A DNA stretch of 35,209 nt from assembly GCA_030432035.1 (NCBI GenBank), contig JAUIHO010000024.1:1-35209 (forward strand), read 5' to 3'. The position numbers and the translations under genes are program-made. The stretch comes from Phycisphaerae bacterium. GTDB taxonomy: Bacteria; Planctomycetota; Phycisphaerae; UBA1845; UTPLA1. The first letter of the stretch is position 1, and every line of letters starts with the position of its first letter. Below are positions 28,644 to 35,209 of the stretch, in pieces. The notes beneath the pieces are model-generated. The model did not search any database, was not told where the DNA came from, and was given only the letters and a program-made list of their open reading frames with translations.

Positions 28644-29606
28644 ATGGTCGCGGAACTAGAAAGAGAATTTAATTCCATTGATTTGGAAAGAATTAAGAAA
28701 TACGTTGAGGAAGGTACGCAAGAAGATTTGCATCTCGACTTCAAGATCTACAGCAACCTAAAGAAAGAACAGCAAAACGATCCGAAACGTCATTTCACAA
28801 AGCTTGCGTCAGCATTCGCAAACTCAGACGGCGGCATAATCGTTTGGGGCGTAGATGCGCGAAAAAATCAAGACGGGGTCGACACAGCGATAGAGATTAA
28901 GCCGTTCGCTGAATTTCTCGCATGGTGTTCAGAACTTCAAAGCCTCACTGGCAAAGCAACCGTTCCTATCATTGACGGAATCCAGCATAAGCCGATTGCA
29001 GCAGATTCAAACTCAGAATCCGGATTTGTGGTTTCTCTGGTGCCAGTTAGCGAGTCGGGCCCCCATATGGCAATGCTTGCAAAAGAATATCGATATTACA
29101 AGAGATCTGGCGACAGTTGTTATAAACTAGAACATTTTGACCTTGAGGATATGTTTGGTCGGCGGCCTGCGCCACGACTCAAACTACTCCATGAATTGGT
29201 GCCGAGCGGGACCGTCAACGGCTACCAGCACATAGACCCGATTCTTCGAATTGTTAATGATGGCCGCGGCCTTGCCCAACATATTTGCCTGACTGTAAAG
29301 AGCACTGATGGAGTAACAAAGGCGCGGCTCGGCCAGCAAATTCAAAATTTCGGCTGGCAGATGATTACAGAAATAAACAGTCCAGTTCGCACATATCGAG
29401 TGTTTTCAACACCCGGAAATGTAATCCACTCAAGCATGGCAAAGCCGGTTCTTCAATTCGCTAACGTAGTGATTGGCTGGGACAAAAAGCCACCGGAAGA
29501 CATTAGATTTCAGTATGAACTATATTGTGACAGTGCTAGGCTCCAAGAGGGTGATTACATAATCAAAGGTCACGAGATCGTAGCCGCAGCACCGAAAACT
29601 GATTAG
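28644..29606 (+). CDS. AlbA_2 (Schlafen-like) domain protein
   Basis: The product is 320 aa. The N-terminal part matches the AlbA_2 putative DNA-binding domain: EDLHLDFKIYS at residues 27-37, LASAFANSDGGIIVWGVDAR at 54-73, then a strand-rich region to about residue 175 with MAKEYRYYKRSGDSCYKLEH-like sequence typical of the domain's end. The C-terminal half (about 180-315) looks like a beta-sandwich and is not recognised. AlbA_2 proteins occur as transcription regulators and in mobile or defence loci. Base composition and codon choice are clearly AT-richer than the flanking aldehyde dehydrogenase gene, pointing to acquisition by transfer. It stands alone, with no helicase or nuclease partner next to it. 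Confidence 0.8.
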   Translation: MVAELEREFNSIDLERIKKYVEEGTQEDLHLDFKIYSNLKKEQQNDPKRHFTKLASAFANSDGGIIVWGVDARKNQDGVDTAIEIKPFAEFLAWCSELQSLTGKATVPIIDGIQHKPIAADSNSESGFVVSLVPVSESGPHMAMLAKEYRYYKRSGDSCYKLEHFDLEDMFGRRPAPRLKLLHELVPSGTVNGYQHIDPILRIVNDGRGLAQHICLTVKSTDGVTKARLGQQIQNFGWQMITEINSPVRTYRVFSTPGNVIHSSMAKPVLQFANVVIGWDKKPPEDIRFQYELYCDSARLQEGDYIIKGHEIVAAAPKTD

Positions 29607-29626
29607 CAACCTGAGGAAACCCGAAC

Positions 29627-31045
29627 ATGCTCCACATCCCCATCCTCCGTCACGGCCAACCTTACGAATCCGTCGAAACCACCGAGTTGGTGCACCATGC
29701 TACGGGCGATCCCGTCGCGCTCGTTAGCCAAGCCAACAGCGGCATGGTCGGGCGCGACATCAGCCAGATGGACCGTGACGTGCTCGAGCAGTTCACTGTC
29801 GCAGAGCTGATGGAGATGTGTCGCAAAGCTGGCGAGCTGTTTATCAGCGGCACCGTCGCATGCGGAAACGAGCAGCAATCGTTCGACGATTACATTCGCC
29901 AGCTTTCCGCCACGACGGGCATGCCGATTTCGTATTGCAAAGGCAACGCCCAAAAGGTCTATCGCATCTTCAACGAAATCGACACCGTCATCGCCGGCCT
30001 GACGCGCGGCTTCGATCTGTCGATTCTCGATCAAGGTTACGGTAGCGACGAAGGTCGCACGCTGAGCTTCTTCCGCGAGGCCAATTGCCTCGGTGCCGTT
30101 CTGCCCAGCAACTCGCCGGGCGTGCACTCGCTTTGGATTCCGGCCATTGCATTGAAGTGTCCGTTGGTACTCAAGCCCGGTCGCGAAGAGCCCTGGTCGC
30201 CGTTGCGGATTATCGAATGTTTCAAAGCCGTCGGTGTGCCCGCCGAAGCGTTTGGGTTCTACCCCACCGACCACGGCGGTGCGGGCGAACTGCTCCGCCG
30301 CTGCGGTCGTTCGATGCTGTTCGGCGGCGAAGCGACGACGCGACCTTATGCCAACGACCCGCGTGTGGAACTGCACGGACCGGGTTACAGCAAGATCGTT
30401 TTCGGTGAAGACGAAGCGGATAATTGGGAGCAGTATCTCGACTTGATGGTGCAATCGATCGCGGCCAACGGCGGTCGGTCGTGCATCAACTGCAGCGCCA
30501 TCTGGACGCCGCGCAACGGTAAGGCCATCGCTCAGGCCATCGCCGAGAAGCTCGCCGACGTGAAAGCGCTACCCGCCGAAGACCCGAACGCGCAAGTCGC
30601 CGCGTTCGCCAATCCCGAAATGGCCGAGATGATGTCGGAATCGATCGATGCCCAACTTGGCAATGGCGCGACCGATTTTGTGCAAGAGATTCGCGGCAGC
30701 AATCGTCTCGTTAAGCAAGGCCGCATCGCCTGGCTATTGCCTGCCATCATTTGGTGTGAAGACGCCGAACATCCGCTGGCGGGTAAGGAATTCCTGTTCC
30801 CGTACGCGGCTGTCATCGAAGCCCCGGCGAGCGACATACCTTGTGCCATCGGCCCCACGCTTGTTGCAACGGCACTGTCCAAAGACAAGAAATTTCTCGC
30901 GTCGCTCATGGCCGCGCCGAACGTCGATCGCCTCAACATCGGCCCCGTGCCGACGTTCAAACTCAGTTGGGATCAACCGCACGAAGGGAACTTGTTCGAG
31001 CACCTGTACCGCCAGCGAGCGTTTCAGATTGAGGCAGTGGCGTAA
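29627..31045 (+). CDS. Aldehyde dehydrogenase family protein
   Basis: A member of the NAD(P)-dependent aldehyde dehydrogenase superfamily, 472 aa. The cofactor-fold segment NCLGAVLPSNSPGVHSLWIP (about 149-168) and ALKCPLVLKPGREEPWSPL match the PWN and KPS regions. The catalytic cysteine is in GGRSCINCSAIW (about residue 287), and GKEFLFPYAAVIEAP (about 387-401) matches the EIFGPV-type block. The general base Glu motif ELGGK is replaced by ELHGPGYSK, so this is a diverged subgroup, perhaps an acyl-CoA-reducing or CoA-acylating type. GAGG precedes ATG 29627. The gene is followed by a strong terminator. Confidence 0.85.
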   Translation: MLHIPILRHGQPYESVETTELVHHATGDPVALVSQANSGMVGRDISQMDRDVLEQFTVAELMEMCRKAGELFISGTVACGNEQQSFDDYIRQLSATTGMPISYCKGNAQKVYRIFNEIDTVIAGLTRGFDLSILDQGYGSDEGRTLSFFREANCLGAVLPSNSPGVHSLWIPAIALKCPLVLKPGREEPWSPLRIIECFKAVGVPAEAFGFYPTDHGGAGELLRRCGRSMLFGGEATTRPYANDPRVELHGPGYSKIVFGEDEADNWEQYLDLMVQSIAANGGRSCINCSAIWTPRNGKAIAQAIAEKLADVKALPAEDPNAQVAAFANPEMAEMMSESIDAQLGNGATDFVQEIRGSNRLVKQGRIAWLLPAIIWCEDAEHPLAGKEFLFPYAAVIEAPASDIPCAIGPTLVATALSKDKKFLASLMAAPNVDRLNIGPVPTFKLSWDQPHEGNLFEHLYRQRAFQIEAVA

Positions 31046-31080
31046 CGAACCAGTACCCGTCAACAATCATGTAAAACAAG

Positions 31081-31125
31081 AACAGCCGCAGCAAAGGATG
31101 ATTCTCTGCTGCGGCTGTTTTGTTT
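31081..31125 (+). terminator. Intrinsic terminator after the aldehyde dehydrogenase gene
   Basis: A perfect 13-bp stem AACAGCCGCAGCA / TGCTGCGGCTGTT (31081-31093 with 31107-31119), followed by TTTGTTT. It lies 36 nt past the stop and between convergent genes, so it may serve both. Confidence 0.93.
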
Positions 31126-31160
31126 AGATACTAACAATTTTCAACGGCAATAGCACACAT

Positions 31161-31892
31161 TTACTTCTCGTAGATGATTTCCATGTGCTTGAACCAATTT
31201 CCGCCGCCCATGTCCATGTGCATCTCGAACGCGTACTTATTCTTCGACTCAAAGCGCCAGACCCATTTGCTTTCCGAATCCTGCATACCCTTCATCGGGT
31301 CGGGGCCGACGGCGATCATCGTCAGTTCTTTCTTGGCCGCGTCGTACTGGCCGGTCGCCGTGTAATACGTCGTGCCAAAGTTATCCATCCATAGCGTGAA
31401 ATAGTGCTTCTTAATTTTGTCGTAGCCCATGACGCCAACACCTTCGAAATCGGATTCTTCGTGACCACCATCGGCAGTCGGCATCTTCATCATGCCTTTG
31501 AAGTGTTGATGCGCAAAACGATCACCGAGCATCATCTCATTGCGTGTGGTGCCTTTGCTGACATCGGGTTCCATACCCGGCGCGTGGTAGGCTTTGCAGG
31601 TTGCCTTCCATGTGCCGCTCATTCCTTTTAGCAACTCGTGCTCGGCACCCGGCGTACCCATCTTGACGACCATCTCCATCATCTTGGCCATCTCTTCCGG
31701 CGACGGCATGCCCGGTGCATCACCGTGCTTGTGATCGGCGTGGGCATGATCGCCGTGGTCGTGTTTGTCTTTGTGATGATCGGCGCTGGAAACGACTACC
31801 GTGGTAGCAAATGCGGTCAACGCTACAGCGGCACTGAGCACGACGAGTTGGCGCGTAATCATGGCGAGTTTCTGTTTGGCAATCTTAGACAT
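31161..31892 (-). CDS. DUF1579 secreted protein with histidine-rich segment
   Basis: The product is 243 aa from ATG 31892, which has GAGG eight nt upstream; the longer frame to 31940 lacks one. A signal-like helix TRQLVVLSAAVALTAFATT (about 13-31) is followed by a histidine/aspartate-rich stretch HHKDKHDHGDHAHADHKHGD (about 39-58), likely to bind metal ions. After PSPEEMAKMME the DUF1579 domain runs to the end: LLKGMSGTWKATCKAY, GDRFAHQHFKG, GVMGYDKIKKHYFTLWMDN and a final GNWFKHMEIIYEK. The domain's function is unknown; it resembles calycin-like beta-barrels. It converges with the aldehyde dehydrogenase gene. Confidence 0.88.
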   Translation of the reverse strand: MSKIAKQKLAMITRQLVVLSAAVALTAFATTVVVSSADHHKDKHDHGDHAHADHKHGDAPGMPSPEEMAKMMEMVVKMGTPGAEHELLKGMSGTWKATCKAYHAPGMEPDVSKGTTRNEMMLGDRFAHQHFKGMMKMPTADGGHEESDFEGVGVMGYDKIKKHYFTLWMDNFGTTYYTATGQYDAAKKELTMIAVGPDPMKGMQDSESKWVWRFESKNKYAFEMHMDMGGGNWFKHMEIIYEK

Positions 31893-32100
31893 GTTGGGAC
31901 CTCTGGGGTGGAAGAGATACACGTTTGCCCGCACGACCATCGCGCGGGCAGGGCCTGAATCGGCCGATTCGAGAACCGAACATTAACTGAACATATTTTT
32001 GAAGTCAAGGAATTTGAATCGATGGATGGTATGCAATTGGTAAGTACTTTGCCGTCAATCCGTTACGACTTTGCGTAGCGCTTTAAATCTGAATAAGGAT

Positions 32101-33087
32101 TTACGATCCCTTATTCATATTGGTCAAATCGCCAGGAATCCCACCCACGGACCATATTGCCGAACCACACTCTGGGCACGTTTTACGATTGCTACCCGTC
32201 AAATCGTAATCACAATTCGTACACCATCCACCGCGTTCGCCAGATATCAGTCTCGCGACATCACCGAACGTATTAATGTCTTTCGGCATTCGAATTACGC
32301 TGCGACCGGTTGCACGCTGATATTTCTCGAATAGCTTTTCAAGTAAATATAAGAACCAAGCAAGTGCAACTGCAAACGCAAACGTAGCAAACAGACTTGC
32401 AACAAGACTGATCGCCACAACCTTGAACAGGAAGAAGAAAACTAACACCAAGACTGCGATACAGAGCGAACCACCGGTCGGCCCGCTCACCGCTTTGATG
32501 AGCCGCGTACTTTGCAAACTTGGCAACCGCCCCTGACTCATCACCTGAAACTTTGCCCAGACAGGCATTAGATCACGTACTACTGAGAATCGCTTGACGA
32601 CCAATGTTGACGGAGCGATTTGATCGAGATCAGGGCAAGCTTCGTTTAAGACCTTTTGAATTGCTTGAAAGGCGCCTGCTGTTGTCGATGATTGCCCAAG
32701 GATTTTGATCGCCTCTATAGCCGGTAACTTCATCCTAACGGCGATCAATTCCGCTAACCGTCCGAAGATGAACAGTTCGGCGAATCGTACCTCCCATTCG
32801 TCCGGCGACTGACAGAAACGTTCGCCGATGAGATAAGACCAGTCGGTTTTGTCGAGATGCACACCCGTTTGTTTTTTTATCGCATCGGCGAACTCTTCAA
32901 GATCGAAATCGTTAAAATAATCAATGTTGGAATCTCTCAGGTACACATCAATTCGGTAACGATAGCCTATTCCGCGAGCCTGTCCCGTGTAATCGACGAC
33001 GGCGCGGTGCAACGCCGCCATGACCAATTCGATATGATCGTTCGTTACAGACGATGGGCGAATCTGCTTGTCGCTACTCACTGCCAA
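32101..33087 (-). CDS. Membrane protein with C-terminal zinc ribbon
   Basis: The product is 328 aa with TTG start at 33087 (GGGG upstream); no ATG nearby gives a better opening. The N-terminal 190 residues are soluble and unrecognised, with YRYRIDVYLRD and a DDF/EEFADAI-like helix. Two adjacent membrane helices follow (LCIAVLVLVFFFLFKVVAIS and LFATFAFAVALAWFLYLLEK, about 210-255). The end carries GGWCTNCDYDLTGSNRKTCP then ECG, a CxxC...CxxC zinc ribbon of a kind common in planctomycete proteins. The function is unknown. Base composition is AT-richer than its neighbours. Confidence 0.75.
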   Translation of the reverse strand: MAVSSDKQIRPSSVTNDHIELVMAALHRAVVDYTGQARGIGYRYRIDVYLRDSNIDYFNDFDLEEFADAIKKQTGVHLDKTDWSYLIGERFCQSPDEWEVRFAELFIFGRLAELIAVRMKLPAIEAIKILGQSSTTAGAFQAIQKVLNEACPDLDQIAPSTLVVKRFSVVRDLMPVWAKFQVMSQGRLPSLQSTRLIKAVSGPTGGSLCIAVLVLVFFFLFKVVAISLVASLFATFAFAVALAWFLYLLEKLFEKYQRATGRSVIRMPKDINTFGDVARLISGERGGWCTNCDYDLTGSNRKTCPECGSAIWSVGGIPGDLTNMNKGS

Positions 33088-33181
33088 GCCCCAAAATCAA
33101 TTCCACGAAATTCCTTCGATCTACACATTGTTATTTTACACCACTCCACACAGCTTCCATCAAGACTTAGAATTCCCTTAC

Positions 33182-33664
33182 ATGTCCACCCCGCCCCCCA
33201 TCACCGGCGTTGCCGAAATCGTCCTCAGTGTGCGCGACCTGCCCGCCATGCGTGCCTTCTACGTCGACACCCTCGGCTTCGCACTGCACTGCGAATATTC
33301 CATCGAAACCGACGCCGGTCACGACCCCGACGGTGAACCGACCATCACATTCTTAACCATTCGCGACCATGGCACCGACCTCGCTCGTGGCGGCCATCCC
33401 GTCTTGCTCGCGTTGATCGACTACGAACGCCACGCCAACGCTCGCAAACGTTTGACCGGCCACGATGTGAAGCAATCGACGCTCAATCACCTCGCGTTTG
33501 AGATACCTGCGACTGCATATGACGACTGGCAACAGCGTCTCAGCGCCGCCGGCCTCGACCCGCAGCCCGCGGCCTTCCCGCACATGAACGCCAAAGCCTT
33601 ATTCTTCAAAGATCCCGAAGGCAACCAATTGGAACTGATCTGCCACGCCCCGTCAGGAACATAA
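33182..33664 (+). CDS. VOC family (glyoxalase/bleomycin resistance-like) protein
   Basis: A vicinal-oxygen-chelate fold protein of 160 aa from ATG 33182; the frame opens further upstream at 33068 without support. It has the two beta-alpha-beta-beta-beta halves: GVAEIVLSVRDLPAMRAFYV with DTLGFAL (residues 9-35) and LNHLAFEIPATAYDDWQQRL onward. It ends FFKDPEGNQLELIC. The metal ligands His (NHLAF) and Glu (QLELI) are present, but the first-strand ligand position reads Glu (AEIVL), where many members have His. The enzyme or binding activity is not deducible. Confidence 0.85.
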   Translation: MSTPPPITGVAEIVLSVRDLPAMRAFYVDTLGFALHCEYSIETDAGHDPDGEPTITFLTIRDHGTDLARGGHPVLLALIDYERHANARKRLTGHDVKQSTLNHLAFEIPATAYDDWQQRLSAAGLDPQPAAFPHMNAKALFFKDPEGNQLELICHAPSGT

Positions 33665-33787
33665 CCAACTTTTCTCGCACAAAAAATCGTACTAACTTTG
33701 AATAAATCCGCCCACTACCGTCGTCTGTACAATTGAACGCGGCCAACTGGGCCGGTTACCAATTAACGCATAACTATCGAGGCCCGC

Positions 33788-34309
33788 TTGCCCGATCGAT
33801 TGCAACAAGACGCTGCCTTTTGGGCCGGTTTGTTTGAGCGCGAACACCAACGGCTCTGTGCCGTGGCGCTGGCGTGGTTGGGCAATCTCGACGACAGCCT
33901 CGATATCGTGCAAGACGTGTTGGTGAAGCTCGTTCAGCGCGGCGCGCATATCGACGAACCGTTGGGATATTGCCTGCGTTCGATTCGCAACGCCGCCATC
34001 GACGATCTACGACGACGGCAGCGGTTGCCGGATCACGAACCGCTCGCACCCAACTGCGGCAGCCTGATTGATTTAGACGCCTGTCGCGATGTGGAGCAAC
34101 GGCAAATGGCCCAACTCGTGCGTGAGGCTTTGACCAAGATCGGCACTGTCCAACGCGAAGTGATCGCGCTCAAGATATACGGTGGCCTGACATTGGCGCA
34201 AATCGCCGACACGCTGGACATCCCTTCGGGCACGGCCGCCACTCATTACCGTCGCGGGCTGGAAGCCCTGCGCGACTTACTGCGGAGGCAGATCGATGAC
34301 GCCGCCTGA
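33788..34309 (+). CDS. ECF-type RNA polymerase sigma factor
   Basis: A sigma-70 family factor of the extracytoplasmic-function class, 173 aa. Region 2 (about 15-78) contains DDSLDIVQDVLVKLVQRG and GYCLRSIRNAAIDDLRRRQ for -10 recognition. Region 4 (about 112-166) contains VQREVIALKIYGGLTLAQIA and IPSGTAATHYRRGLEAL, the -35-binding helix-turn-helix. The start is TTG 33788 with GAGG at 33779-33782. The next gene overlaps the stop by 14 nt and encodes a one-TM protein, the usual position of an anti-sigma factor. Confidence 0.92.
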   Translation: MPDRLQQDAAFWAGLFEREHQRLCAVALAWLGNLDDSLDIVQDVLVKLVQRGAHIDEPLGYCLRSIRNAAIDDLRRRQRLPDHEPLAPNCGSLIDLDACRDVEQRQMAQLVREALTKIGTVQREVIALKIYGGLTLAQIADTLDIPSGTAATHYRRGLEALRDLLRRQIDDAA

Positions 34310-34736
34310 AATCGACCCACTCGAACACCTGCTCGGCGACTTACCGGCAGCAAGACCGACGACGCGCGACATAGGTCGCGTACGCGATGCCATCGCACAT
34401 TGCAACACTACAACCGTCGAAACATCCGCCAATGGCAAGCAACAAGTCGCGCGCCTCCTTCGGCAGCGGAGCATCACGATTCCGCAGGCCATCGCCGCTT
34501 GCATCGTCGTATGCATTGGCAGCGTACTAACGACCATGCTCCTCATCTCGACGCCGCACCCTCACGACGACGCCTCTGGCCGAAACGAATCGCCAACACA
34601 ACGCCGCGTTGCACCGCCCGCTTCCAACGGCGGCCCGCAACTCGTCATCCAAACCGACTTCTTCACTCGCCACCAACCCGAACCGACGCCGCGCCATATC
34701 GGCATCCGCCAATGGACGACCGGCGGCGGTCAGTAA
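34296..34736 (+). CDS. One-TM protein, putative anti-sigma partner
   Basis: The product is 146 aa. GGAGG at 34284-34288 serves ATG 34296, inside the end of the sigma gene, so translation is coupled. A cytoplasmic N-terminal part (about 1-62) with LEHLLGDLPAARPTTRDIGR is followed by a helix IPQAIAACIVVCIGSVLTTM (about 62-81) and a Pro/Arg-rich exterior tail. The zinc-anti-sigma HxxxCxxC motif is absent, so if it restrains the sigma factor it does so differently. Gene position is the main evidence. Confidence 0.6.
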   Translation: MTPPEIDPLEHLLGDLPAARPTTRDIGRVRDAIAHCNTTTVETSANGKQQVARLLRQRSITIPQAIAACIVVCIGSVLTTMLLISTPHPHDDASGRNESPTQRRVAPPASNGGPQLVIQTDFFTRHQPEPTPRHIGIRQWTTGGGQ

Positions 34737-34748
34737 GGAGCTTGCCTG

Positions 34749-35209
34749 ATGATTCGACGACCAATGGTCAACCAATGCTTGATTTTCATTGTGCTGGTTT
34801 CACCGGCATGGGTTCACGCCGACGAGGCGAAAAGAACACCGCGCGATGAAGCGCTATCACATGAGGAAGCACTCAAGCTAAACGAAGAGATGCGCGCCGC
34901 CGGCGTGCCGCAGATTTTTATCGACACGCGCTATATCGAAATCGACACATCGATGTACGACCTATTTATCGAAGGCTATCAGCCAAACGTAGCAAACGAC
35001 GGCGCGCTAACAACAGTGTCAACTAACATCATTCAAGTTGTACCAAAAAACGCGATGCGCGAAACCACTGATCGCGAGGAGAAGCCGACACCCTTCGGTC
35101 TGCAGCATTTGTATGCGGACATGCGCGACGATTTTCATTTTGAAGGCGTCGTCCTCAACGGCGTTGCCGAAATCAAACTCGGCACGACGGATTATGACTT
35201 TTACGACCG
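34749..35209 (+). CDS. Secreted protein, partial at the right edge (secretin-like start?)
   Basis: About 153 residues are visible and the stop lies beyond the window. AGGAG at 34736-34740 precedes ATG 34749. The N-terminus is a signal peptide (CLIFIVLVSPAWVHA). After a charged helix, VPQIFIDTRYIEIDTSMYDL loosely resembles the 'ARFVEV' strand of secretin-type proteins. The following part has no clear motif. It forms the third gene of the sigma / one-TM operon. It could be a target or sensor of the sigma pathway. The secretin relation is a weak guess. Confidence 0.6.
   Translation, partial: MIRRPMVNQCLIFIVLVSPAWVHADEAKRTPRDEALSHEEALKLNEEMRAAGVPQIFIDTRYIEIDTSMYDLFIEGYQPNVANDGALTTVSTNIIQVVPKNAMRETTDREEKPTPFGLQHLYADMRDDFHFEGVVLNGVAEIKLGTTDYDFYD

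Overview
The window looks like chromosomal DNA of a GC-rich member of the Planctomycetota. The class cannot be fixed from sequence alone, and this placement is inference. The clues are a 23S-5S rRNA operon with no 16S gene in front of it, a PrkA-type kinase, a pilin-like secreted protein with the FTLIELLVV leader common in that phylum, a membrane protein ending in a CxxCxYDLTG...CPxCG zinc ribbon, a divergent RNase HII-like protein, and many intergenic palindromic hairpins. Cell-envelope genes (murA, an MlaF/MlaD-like pair) and a single rpsD mark it as core chromosome, with a small AT-richer accessory block on the right.

Layout. 1-5.8 kb: a minus-strand membrane protein cut by the left edge, a histone-deacetylase-family amidohydrolase, arginine deiminase, an RNase HII-like protein (minus), a LON substrate-binding-domain protein and a small two-helix membrane protein. 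6-10 kb: a PrkA family AAA+ kinase, an alpha/beta-hydrolase lipoprotein (minus) and rpsD (minus) with a structured leader. 10.4-14.6 kb, all minus: a PilZ protein, a solitary N6-adenine DNA methyltransferase and murA (TTG start). 14.9-17.2 kb: an mlaF-like ATPase and an MCE/MlaD-like protein overlapping as an operon, without the permease. 17.2-22 kb: an intergenic repeat cluster, an FAD monooxygenase, a zinc-ribbon protein, an alpha/beta-hydrolase lipoprotein and the pilin-like protein. 22.1-25.9 kb, minus: tRNA-Ile(GAU), tRNA-Ala(UGC), 23S, 5S and a terminator, without 16S. 26.4-29.6 kb: a 58-residue basic protein, a secreted staphylococcal-type nuclease followed after 16 nt by a SUKH-like protein, a CPCC-like cysteine-rich protein and an AT-rich AlbA_2-domain protein. 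29.6-35.2 kb: an aldehyde dehydrogenase family protein, a DUF1579 secreted protein (minus), a zinc-ribbon membrane protein (minus), a VOC protein, and an ECF sigma factor / one-TM protein / secreted protein operon that runs off the right edge.

The most noteworthy items are: the rRNA operon that keeps the spacer tRNAs but has lost its 16S gene; a strong hairpin-plus-U-tract between the upstream region and tRNA-Ile; an inverted pair of about 54-nt dispersed elements at 17.27-17.47 kb; hairpin families reused as terminators; and the nuclease/SUKH-like gene pair. All functional assignments rest on motif recognition by eye. No database search was run.
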